Source of the DNA: Candidatus Yanofskybacteria bacterium RIFOXYD1_FULL_42_10
Lineage (GTDB): Bacteria > Patescibacteriota > Minisyncoccia > 2-02-FULL-40-12 > GWA2-44-9
NCBI GenBank assembly: GCA_001795975.1
Contig: MGLG01000020.1
Location: forward strand, 1-8,164
Direction of reading: 5' to 3'
DNA length: 8,164 nt
The notes under the pieces are model-generated. The model saw nothing but the letters and a program-made list of their open reading frames with translations, did not search any database and was not told the origin of the DNA. Position numbers and translations under genes: made by a program. Positions 1 through 5,820 of the stretch are shown piece by piece; positions within the stretch are counted from its first letter, which is position 1, and each line of letters opens with the position of its first letter.

Positions 1-1
1 G

Positions 2-496
2 CCCGATTTTTACGGCGCGACGGCATACCATAAAAACAATTTTGTAAAAATATCGCTCAACGATTACAGCGGCAAATGGGTGGTTTTATTTTTTTATCCC
101 AGAGACTTTACTTTTATCTGCCCGACCGAAATAAGAGAATTCGCAAAACTGGAAAAAGAATTTAAAACTTGCAAATGTTCCGTGTTGGCTTGCTCTACGG
201 ACAGCGAGTGGTCCCATAAAAATTGGTTTGAAAAAGATTTAGCGGAAGTTAAATATCCCGTGTTAGCCGATACGACCCACGAAATATCATCCGCCTATAA
301 TGTTCTTGGAAGCGACGGAGCCGCGCAGAGAGGAACATTTATTATTGACCCGGAGGGTATTCTGCGCTGGATGGCCGTGTCGGATAATTCTGTCGGCCGT
401 TCCGTCAAAGAAATTCTACGGGCGCTTAAAGCGTTGCAAACGGGAGGACTTTGTCCGGTAGAATGGGCGCCCGGCCAAAAAACTTTAAAACCTTAA
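2..496 (+). CDS. 2-Cys peroxiredoxin, AhpC/Prx1 type (5' partial)
   Basis: Thiol peroxidase that reduces hydrogen peroxide and alkyl hydroperoxides in the cytoplasm. The reading frame is open to the left edge, so the start lies outside; 164 codons are visible and the family suggests only about 10 residues are missing. The peroxidatic cysteine is visible Cys40 in the signature YPRDFTFICPTE; the active-site Arg is in QRGTFIIDPEG; the resolving cysteine is Cys151 in GGLCPVEW. Both cysteines being present argues for a typical 2-Cys enzyme working as a dimer or decamer. The chain stops 13 residues after the resolving cysteine, so the C-terminal YF-containing tail of peroxide-sensitive enzymes is absent, and the GGLG loop is also missing, which suggests a robust, hard-to-inactivate type (inference). 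Three additional cysteines (57, 59, 64) lie in the strand before the STDSEWSH segment. The reductant (AhpF, thioredoxin) is not in view. Confidence 0.93.
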   Translation, partial: PDFYGATAYHKNNFVKISLNDYSGKWVVLFFYPRDFTFICPTEIREFAKLEKEFKTCKCSVLACSTDSEWSHKNWFEKDLAEVKYPVLADTTHEISSAYNVLGSDGAAQRGTFIIDPEGILRWMAVSDNSVGRSVKEILRALKALQTGGLCPVEWAPGQKTLKP

Positions 497-498
497 TT

Positions 499-690
499 AT
501 GGACCACGATTTTAGTCCAAAAGAAGAAGATAAAAATTTCCAACCGAGATTTAAAAAGGAAATATCTGTATCCAATTCTGCGGGTAATGGCGGAAAAAGA
601 AAAGTTGAAGTAGAATATAAAGAGATCAGACCGAATGTTTGGGAAAAAGTGCCCGGCAGTGAAAAAGATTTGGGACCGGCAGATAAATAA
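499..690 (+). CDS. Small charged hypothetical protein, 63 aa
   Basis: I do not recognise this protein. The frame extends upstream into the peroxiredoxin gene, but ATG 499, two bases after that gene's stop, is the most economical start. It has no clear Shine-Dalgarno site. The product begins MDHDFSPKEEDKNFQP and is highly charged (mostly Lys and Glu), has no cysteine, no hydrophobic segment and no signal peptide, so a soluble cytoplasmic protein is expected. The middle (KRKVEVEYKEIRPNVWEKV) could form a short beta-strand pair; the two ends look disordered. Its position suggests co-transcription with the peroxiredoxin. It could also be a fortuitous open frame, because it is short and weakly supported; the fact that it starts directly after the upstream stop is the main argument for it. 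Confidence 0.5.
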   Translation: MDHDFSPKEEDKNFQPRFKKEISVSNSAGNGGKRKVEVEYKEIRPNVWEKVPGSEKDLGPADK

Positions 691-756
691 TAGGGAGACA
701 AAACAAATTAAAAATATCCTGGAAAATCAAACACAAAATATGGAAGACTCAATCAA

Positions 757-763
757 AGAAGGA
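757..763 (+). promoter_or_regulatory. Shine-Dalgarno site of the DsbA-like gene
   Basis: AGAAGGA followed by a 6-base spacer and ATG 770. It is the clearest ribosome site in the window. It decides the start of the DsbA-like gene at 770 over the upstream in-frame ATGs at 635 and 740, which have no comparable site. Confidence 0.65.
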
Positions 764-769
764 AATAAA

Positions 770-1468
770 ATGACAACGCTAAGCAAATTCTCGATCCCGC
801 TGGCAATTATTATCGCCGGCATCTTGATATCCGCCGCCGTAATTTATTCCAACGGCGGTTTCAGCTCGCAAAAAGCGGTCTTGGGCGGAGAAGAAAAACA
901 GGCGGTCGTTGACATCAAAAAGGTGGAGGTAAAAAATGAGCCTTTTACGGGCGACAAAAACGCTCCGGTAACATTGGCATATTGGTTTGATTTTCAATGT
1001 CCGTTCTGCCAAAGATTTGATTTAAACACTCTTTCCGCTCTTAACGAGCAATATGTCAAAACCGGCAAATTAAAAGTTGTCTTCAAGGATTTTCAGTTTT
1101 TGGGGCCGGATTCAACAAGCGCCGGATTAGCCGCTCACGCGGTTTGGGAGATATCCCCCGAAAACTATTTCAAATGGCATCAGGCGATGTTTGAAAAACA
1201 AGACGCCGAAAACGGGGGATGGGGAACCAAACAAGACATCATCGCTTTAACCAAAACAATTCCCGGAATAGACGCCAACAAGGTTTCTCAATTGATGGAA
1301 GAGAAAAAAACCGAATACGGACAAGAAATGGATTCTGATAAAACCGAAGCCGATAAATTCGGCATCAGCGGCACTCCCGGATTTATAATCGGAAAACAAT
1401 TGATTGTAGGAGCTCAACCGATAAGCGCATTTGTTCAGGCGATAGATGATGAACTTAAAAAGCGATAA
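770..1468 (+). CDS. DsbA-like thiol:disulfide oxidoreductase, membrane-anchored
   Basis: Thioredoxin-fold protein that likely introduces or reshuffles disulfides in proteins outside the cytoplasmic membrane. ATG 770 is chosen because of its Shine-Dalgarno site and because the 232-residue product then starts with a short basic stretch and a hydrophobic segment (residues 7-27, FSIPLAIIIAGILISAAVIY) acting as an uncleaved signal anchor. The thioredoxin fold begins near residue 66 (APVTLAYWFDFQ); the active site is Cys77-Pro-Phe-Cys80; the cis-proline loop is at Thr202-Pro203 (GISGTPGF); the inserted helical domain occupies about 105-190. This arrangement is that of DsbA/DsbG-like thioredoxin_4 proteins. 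ATG 740 would add ten cytoplasmic residues and cannot be excluded. The Cys-rich exported protein at 6791 is a plausible client (inference). No DsbB or VKOR partner is visible here. Confidence 0.92.
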   Translation: MTTLSKFSIPLAIIIAGILISAAVIYSNGGFSSQKAVLGGEEKQAVVDIKKVEVKNEPFTGDKNAPVTLAYWFDFQCPFCQRFDLNTLSALNEQYVKTGKLKVVFKDFQFLGPDSTSAGLAAHAVWEISPENYFKWHQAMFEKQDAENGGWGTKQDIIALTKTIPGIDANKVSQLMEEKKTEYGQEMDSDKTEADKFGISGTPGFIIGKQLIVGAQPISAFVQAIDDELKKR

Positions 1469-1490
1469 GCTCAACAAACGACAAACAACG

Positions 1491-1512
1491 CGGCCCCGCC
1501 AAAGCGGGGTCG
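1491..1512 (+). repeat. GC-rich hairpin just upstream of the helicase gene
   Basis: A 9-bp stem (CGGCCCCGC pairing with GCGGGGTCG, one G-T wobble) closed by a CAAA loop. It ends 6 bases before the start codon at 1519 and occupies the place where a Shine-Dalgarno site would be. Only three T follow it (TACTTT), so it is a poor intrinsic terminator. It may be a dispersed palindromic element, a partial attenuator between the DsbA-like gene and the operon after it, or a translation-limiting structure. Confidence 0.7.
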
Positions 1513-1518
1513 TACTTT

Positions 1519-3528
1519 ATGAGCGACATATTCAAAAACTTAAACCCGAAACAAATAGAAGCCGTAAAAATAATCAGCGGACCGGTTTTGGTTATTTCCG
1601 GTCCCGGCTCGGGGAAAACAAGATGTTTAACCCACAGAGTCGCTTTTTTAATATCCGAAAACATTAAACCGGCAAATATCTTAGCCATCACTTTTACCAA
1701 TAAAGCGGCTAACGAGGTAAAAGAGCGGGTGCAAGCGCTTCTTTCTCCCAGCTTTTCGGCAGATTCCGGCCGATTGTCGGCCTGGCCGACAATCGGCACT
1801 TTTCACTCCGTCTGCTTAAGAATTTTGCGCCGAGAAATTTCTTTACTTAATTACAAACCAAGCTTCACCATTTTTGACGAATACGACCGTTTGGCTCTGA
1901 TAAAAAAGGTGATGGCCCGTCAGAAGCTGGATTTAAAACAATATAATCCCCAAATGATTGTCCGCAAAATATCCAAGCTCAAAACGGAGCTTCTTTACCC
2001 TGAAAATTATAAACCCAATGATTTTTTTTCAAGACTTTTGGCAAGAATTTACGAAAATTATCAAACGGAATTAAAAAACGCCAACGCTCTTGATTTTGAC
2101 GACTTGATCGCGCTCACGGTCAAAATCTTCAAACACAATCCCCAAGTTTTAGAAAAATACCAGGATATTTGGAAATACATTCTCGTTGACGAATATCAAG
2201 ACACCAGTTTTGATCAATACAGTTTAATAAAGCTTTTATCCCAAAAATATAAAAACATTTTTGCGATAGGAGACGATGCCCAGTCAATCTACGCTTTTAG
2301 AGAGGCGGATATCAGAAATATCCTTAATTTTCAAAAGGATTACCCTGAAGCAAAAGTTATTTTTCTTGAGCAAAATTACCGTTCCACCAAAAATATTTTA
2401 GCCGTCGCCCAAAATATTATCTCAAACAATCAAAGTCAAGTTCCCAAAACGCTTTGGACAGAGAATGGCAGGGGAGAGAGAATCCTCGTAAAAGAAGCTC
2501 TGAATGAAAGAGATGAGGCCGATTTTATCACTTTAAAAATAGAAGAATTAATGCAAAAAAATCATAACATCGGCGATTTTGCGATTCTTTATCGAACTCA
2601 CGCCCAATCAAGAGCGATAGAAGAATCTTTTATTTCTTGCGGTTTGCCTTATCAGATTATCGGCGGCATTAAATTTTACGAAAGAAAAGAAATCAAAGAT
2701 ATTTTGGCTTATATGAGATTGGCGGCCAATCCAAGCGATCTGGTAAGTTTTGAACGAATAATAAATATCCCCACGCGCGGACTTGGACAAACTGTTTTAG
2801 CTAAAATAACAAATACCCATGAGAAAAACCTCATAAAAGCCCTGGATATTTTAGCCAAAGAAAACACCAAAACCAAACAGGGACGGGCATTGAAAGAATT
2901 CTACGAACTTTTATACGATCTGATTAACAAAAAGACAGATATCAGCGTCGCTTCTTTTATCAAAAACATAATCAAAAAAACGGATTATGAAGAATATCTC
3001 AAGGGATTAAGCGCGTCAAAAAATGACGCCTATTCCAATTTTGAAGAACGAATGGAAAATCTAAAAGAACTGCTGACTGTTGCCAAAAAATATGACAATG
3101 TCGGAAGCGAGCGGGGTCTTGATAATTTTTTGGAAGAAATCACCTTGTTGCAGGGAGTGGATTCTCTTACATTATCGGCAAACGCAAATAAAGTAGGTGT
3201 ACCCGACAAGGCAACGCTGATGTCCATCCATTCTTCCAAGGGCTTGGAATTTCCGGTTGTTTTTATCGCCGGAATAGAGGAGGGCTTGTTTCCGCACAGC
3301 CGGTCAACCTTTAATCCCCAGGAGCTTGAGGAGGAGCGGCGCTTATGTTATGTCGCCGTAACCAGGGCAAAAGAAAAATTAATTTTAAGCTATGCAAGAA
3401 GAAGAAATATTTTTGGCTCAACTCAAAGGAATCTGCCATCTCGCTTTATCGGGGAGATGCCACAGGACACCATAGAATATGCCGCCAGCGGCATTGACGA
3501 TGATTATGAAGAAAAAATATACTACTAA
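1519..3528 (+). CDS. UvrD/PcrA-type superfamily 1 DNA helicase
   Basis: ATP-dependent 3'-5' DNA helicase of the UvrD/PcrA/Rep family, used in excision repair, replication restart and removal of recombination intermediates. All motifs are present in order: Q motif LNPKQIEAV (8-16), Walker A GPGSGKT (28-34), Ia ITFTNKAANEV, Ib GTFHS (93-97), II with DEYQD (224-228), III GDDAQSIYAFR, IV QNYRST, V SIHSSKGLEFPVVF and VI YVAVTRAKE with Arg616. Length 669 residues: only about 50 residues follow motif VI, so the C-terminal Tudor-like RNA-polymerase-binding region of PcrA appears to be absent. The start at 1519 matches the usual N-terminus of the family although no free ribosome site precedes it. Between motifs Ia and Ib the linker is longer than usual and contains a 29-nt palindrome. 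The 3' end overlaps rsmA by 23 nt, implying translational coupling. UvrD versus PcrA cannot be settled by eye. Confidence 0.96.
   Translation: MSDIFKNLNPKQIEAVKIISGPVLVISGPGSGKTRCLTHRVAFLISENIKPANILAITFTNKAANEVKERVQALLSPSFSADSGRLSAWPTIGTFHSVCLRILRREISLLNYKPSFTIFDEYDRLALIKKVMARQKLDLKQYNPQMIVRKISKLKTELLYPENYKPNDFFSRLLARIYENYQTELKNANALDFDDLIALTVKIFKHNPQVLEKYQDIWKYILVDEYQDTSFDQYSLIKLLSQKYKNIFAIGDDAQSIYAFREADIRNILNFQKDYPEAKVIFLEQNYRSTKNILAVAQNIISNNQSQVPKTLWTENGRGERILVKEALNERDEADFITLKIEELMQKNHNIGDFAILYRTHAQSRAIEESFISCGLPYQIIGGIKFYERKEIKDILAYMRLAANPSDLVSFERIINIPTRGLGQTVLAKITNTHEKNLIKALDILAKENTKTKQGRALKEFYELLYDLINKKTDISVASFIKNIIKKTDYEEYLKGLSASKNDAYSNFEERMENLKELLTVAKKYDNVGSERGLDNFLEEITLLQGVDSLTLSANANKVGVPDKATLMSIHSSKGLEFPVVFIAGIEEGLFPHSRSTFNPQELEEERRLCYVAVTRAKEKLILSYARRRNIFGSTQRNLPSRFIGEMPQDTIEYAASGIDDDYEEKIYY
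1769..1797 (+). repeat. 13-bp perfect palindrome within the helicase coding sequence
   Basis: Left arm GCCGATTGTCGGC, loop CTG, right arm GCCGACAATCGGC; all 13 pairs match. It codes in frame for residues 84-93 (GRLSAWPTIG), the linker preceding the conserved GTFHS of motif Ib. The right arm includes codons of that motif, so the left arm could also be an inverted copy of local sequence. Confidence 0.85.
3479..3494 (+). repeat. 7-bp palindrome in the helicase C-terminal tail, upstream of rsmA start
   Basis: ATGCCGC and GCGGCAT separated by CA. It codes for the variable tail of the helicase (YAASGI, from residue 654) and ends 11 bases before the preferred rsmA start at 3506. The stem could affect initiation of rsmA. 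Its first three bases form an in-frame ATG for rsmA that I did not choose. Confidence 0.6.
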
Positions 3529-4339
3529 AAATCCTAAGAATATAATTCCAAAAAAATCTCTTGGCCAAAACTTTTTAGTAAACCAAGGGGTTCTGAACAA
3601 GATTATTGTCGCCGCGGAAATCAAAAAAGATGATATAATTTTAGAGGTGGGGCCGGGCACCGGCAATCTAACCAAAAAACTTGCTTCTGCCGCAAAAGAA
3701 GTTATCGCGGTAGAAAAAGATGGGCGGCTCATTGACCAATTAAAAACCAAATTTTCAGAAAACGGGAATGTTAAAATAATTGAAGGGGATATTTTGGAAT
3801 TTAATCCTGAGGCATACTCCCTGAAAAGCGGGGAATATAAAATTGTCGCCAACATCCCGTATTATATTACCTCGCATTTCCTAAGAATTATTTTTGAATC
3901 CGCTGGCTGGCGGATGGCACAGCCGAAACTGATAGTTTTAATGATTCAAAAAGAGGTGGCGCAGAGAATTATGGCCAAGCCGCCGCATATGAATTTACTT
4001 GCTTTGTCGGTTCAATTTTACGCCGAGCCGAAGATTATCAGTTCGGTCAGCCGGGGCAGTTTTCAACCAATGCCAAAAGTTGATTCGGCAATAATAAAAT
4101 TAGAGACAAGAGACACGCGGCATGAGACAAGGGAAAAGCAAGAAAAATTATTTGAAATAATCCGGGCGGGGTTTTCCGAAAAAAGAAAACAATTGATTGG
4201 CAACCTCGCTAAAAATTTCGGAGCAACCAAAGAAAAAATTAAAAATATTTTATCTTCTGCCGGCATAAAAGAAAATGCCAGAGCAGAAAATCTTTCTCTT
4301 GAAGAATGGCAAAAATTAGCAAAATTATTGCAAAATTAA
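3506..4339 (+). CDS. rsmA: 16S rRNA dimethyladenosine transferase RsmA/KsgA
   Basis: Uses S-adenosylmethionine to dimethylate the two adjacent adenines in the 3'-terminal hairpin of 16S rRNA (A1518/A1519 in E. coli), a late 30S assembly step. The N-terminal KKSLGQNFL (16-24) is diagnostic; SAM motif I is EVGPGTG (47-53); the acidic end of the ribose-binding strand is AVEKD; the catalytic motif IV is NIPYY (116-120); IQKEVAQR and FQPMPKVDSA follow. The C-terminal helical domain is complete (277 residues, usual length). ATG 3506 is preferred; in-frame ATGs at 3479 and 3500 are possible and none has a convincing Shine-Dalgarno site. It overlaps the helicase by 23 nt and the next gene by 34 nt. 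Two variable loops hold repeat-like DNA: residues 132-137 from an inverted repeat and 200-209 (ETRDTRHETR) from a heptamer repeat. Loss of KsgA gives kasugamycin resistance in other bacteria. Confidence 0.96.
   Translation: MKKKYTTKNPKNIIPKKSLGQNFLVNQGVLNKIIVAAEIKKDDIILEVGPGTGNLTKKLASAAKEVIAVEKDGRLIDQLKTKFSENGNVKIIEGDILEFNPEAYSLKSGEYKIVANIPYYITSHFLRIIFESAGWRMAQPKLIVLMIQKEVAQRIMAKPPHMNLLALSVQFYAEPKIISSVSRGSFQPMPKVDSAIIKLETRDTRHETREKQEKLFEIIRAGFSEKRKQLIGNLAKNFGATKEKIKNILSSAGIKENARAENLSLEEWQKLAKLLQN
3898..3915 (+). repeat. 6-bp palindrome in a variable loop of rsmA
   Basis: Arms ATCCGC and GCGGAT around TGGCTG. It codes for residues 132-137 (SAGWRM), between the helix after motif IV and the conserved IVLMIQKEVAQR strand, a place where the family varies in length. 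Shorter and therefore less certain than the palindrome at 1769. Confidence 0.55.
4103..4130 (+). repeat. Heptamer tandem repeat within rsmA
   Basis: Four consecutive 7-base units: GAGACAA, GAGACAC, the degenerate GCGGCAT, GAGACAA. Read in frame they give ETRDTRHETR (residues 200-209), a low-complexity insert located between the FQPMPKVDSAIIKL strand and the C-terminal helical domain. Because 7 is not a multiple of 3, the units are read in successive frames, and four units give 28 nt. Confidence 0.75.
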
Positions 4340-5799
4340 TCGCCCTAACACCAAAATGGTTTTGGCTTGGTTTTATCGCCGGTTTATTTTATTTCGGCTA
4401 TATTTTCTTTTGGCTTTGGTCGCTTTACCCGCTTCAGTCATTAGGCGTGGAAAATAAAGCAGCTGCGCTGTTATTCATTTTATTCCTGTTTACCATAACC
4501 ACCGCCGGAATGGCATTGTTTTGGGGAATTTTTAGTTTTGCGGTTTCCAAATTTTACGGGAAGATATCTTTGCTCTTTTTACCGTTTTTATCAGCCGGAG
4601 TTTTTGTTTTGACGGAATATGCGAGAGCTTGGTTCTTTGGAATTTTATGGTTCGGCAACGGCGGCATGCTCGGTCCTCATTGGACTTTCGGCAGTCCGGC
4701 GTATTTTTTCACCGGCATAAAACCAATTTTGCAAACGGCTTCTTTTTGGGGAATTTACGGAATGGATCTTTGGGCGGTTTTTTTGTCGTCTTCTGTGATT
4801 CTTTTTCTAAAAACACGGCGTAAATTATTTTTGATTTGGATGTCAGTCGCCATTTTGACAATACCTGCAATCAATATCTTTGAGAGACAATCGGACAACC
4901 AGCCATCAGCAAAAATTGGTATTTCGATTATCCAGACCCAAAAACCGACTAAAATTTCTTATTCGCCGGAAGAAACATTGCGGGACTTCAGCCAAAAATT
5001 AAGTTTGTTGAAAGAGGCGGCTAAAAATTTGAAAGAAAACGACATAATTATTTTTCCCGAAGGAGCCGATTTTTCAAAAACGCTTGCCAATTTTTTGGAT
5101 CCGTTCTCCGTTAAAACTTTTTTCAACAAACTATCGGCTAAAAATCTGCTGGTCATAGACAATAACACGATAAGCGATTCCGTAAAATTAAGATCAAAAA
5201 CAACATTCACCGATTCAAAAAGCGGCATTGTCGGCTATTATGACAAGCAGCTCTTAGCTCCAGCCGGGGAATTTTTGCCTTATCTGATTAAATGGCCGCT
5301 TTCCATAATCAATTCTTCTTTAAAAAACAATCTGGAAGACCTGCGCGAATATTCAAAAGGAACAATGTCAAATATCGTACGATACAAAAACATTTGGGCA
5401 AAAATTCTCGTCTGCTCCGATATTGTTTCTCCGGCAATGGCGCGCAGGGGTAATTTTGATTTTATTTTAGCCCAAAACAGTTTGGGTATTTTTAACGGCA
5501 GTTCCTTGTTGGAAAGCCAGCTCATCGCCATATCCCGAACAAGGGCGGTTGAAAACGAAAAATATCTCGCTTTAGTGTCAAATTTCGGCCGTTCTTTTGT
5601 TATTGACAGCCAAGGAAATATCCAAAAGATCACTGATTCCGGCGGCTATAAGATATTAACAGGGGACATTGTGCCAAGCTCTGTTCAGACATGGTATAAT
5701 AAATTGGGAGATTGGCCGATTTTAGCTTTATCTTTGGTATTTATTGCTTGCGCACTTTTTTCAAAATTTCTCGGCCAGTTTTTCAAAAAAATAAAATAG
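4306..5799 (+). CDS. lnt: Apolipoprotein N-acyltransferase-like membrane enzyme (Lnt-like)
   Basis: Integral membrane enzyme that N-acylates the lipid-modified cysteine of lipoproteins. The N-terminal half has about six hydrophobic segments (near 18-42, 52-80, 87-104, 108-118, 152-169, 173-191), then a nitrilase-type domain (about 203-465) facing outward, and a last membrane segment near 472-490. The catalytic triad is complete: Glu252 in FPEGADF, Lys314 in YDKQLLAPAGEFLPY and Cys370 in LVCSDIVSP; Glu322 corresponds to essential E. coli Glu343. The residues after the cysteine are Ser-Asp instead of the Tyr-Glu that are essential in E. coli Lnt (388-389), so donor or substrate choice may differ. 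Length of 497 residues is near the E. coli value (512). ATG 4306 overlaps rsmA by 34 nt. No lipoprotein with a lipobox is seen in this window, so its clients are elsewhere. Confidence 0.85.
   Translation: MAKISKIIAKLIALTPKWFWLGFIAGLFYFGYIFFWLWSLYPLQSLGVENKAAALLFILFLFTITTAGMALFWGIFSFAVSKFYGKISLLFLPFLSAGVFVLTEYARAWFFGILWFGNGGMLGPHWTFGSPAYFFTGIKPILQTASFWGIYGMDLWAVFLSSSVILFLKTRRKLFLIWMSVAILTIPAINIFERQSDNQPSAKIGISIIQTQKPTKISYSPEETLRDFSQKLSLLKEAAKNLKENDIIIFPEGADFSKTLANFLDPFSVKTFFNKLSAKNLLVIDNNTISDSVKLRSKTTFTDSKSGIVGYYDKQLLAPAGEFLPYLIKWPLSIINSSLKNNLEDLREYSKGTMSNIVRYKNIWAKILVCSDIVSPAMARRGNFDFILAQNSLGIFNGSSLLESQLIAISRTRAVENEKYLALVSNFGRSFVIDSQGNIQKITDSGGYKILTGDIVPSSVQTWYNKLGDWPILALSLVFIACALFSKFLGQFFKKIK
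4309..4340 (+). repeat. Three tandem 10-11 nt near-copies spanning the rsmA/lnt overlap
   Basis: GCAAAAATTA, GCAAAATTATT and GCAAAATTAAT follow one another directly, covering the last codons of rsmA (KLAKLLQN and stop) and, in another frame, the first codons of the Lnt-like gene (AKISKIIAKLI). The repetition may have shaped this unusual 34-nt overlap. Confidence 0.55.
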
Positions 5800-5800
5800 A

Positions 5801-5816
5801 TAGGGCTTACACCCTA
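5801..5816 (+). other. Small hairpin in the 21-nt gap before the calcium-loop gene
   Basis: TAGGG pairs with CCCTA around CTTACA; it ends 4 bases before ATG 5821. The gap contains no Shine-Dalgarno site and no T run, so it is not a convincing terminator. It may influence initiation at 5821 or be a degenerate palindromic element. Confidence 0.45.
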
Positions 5817-5820
5817 ATAA

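Noticed and set aside
635..769. Longer N-terminus for the DsbA-like protein (starts at 635 or 740)
   Set aside because: The start at 635 overlaps the small upstream gene and adds a sequence with no family counterpart; 740 lacks a ribosome site. ATG 770 has one and puts the signal anchor at the N-terminus.
1491..1518. Intrinsic terminator after the DsbA-like gene
   Set aside because: The stem is strong but followed by TACTTT rather than a T run, and it directly abuts the next start codon; kept only as a hairpin.
1455..1799. 114-codon open frame on the minus strand
   Set aside because: It lies opposite the start of the helicase, whose motifs are unmistakable, and includes the antisense of the hairpin; it has no recognisable domain.
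3479..3505. Earlier rsmA starts at 3479 and 3500
   Set aside because: Both lie deeper in the helicase gene, the first within a hairpin; the added residues (MPPAALTMI) are not typical of RsmA. They remain possible.
3418..3855. 145-codon open frame on the minus strand
   Set aside because: Antisense of the helicase end and the SAM-binding part of rsmA; hydrophobic composition is what reversed Lys/Glu-rich codons produce.
4629..4823. 64-codon forward frame inside the Lnt-like gene
   Set aside because: Out-of-frame shadow of a gene with a complete catalytic triad; no ribosome site and no recognisable features.
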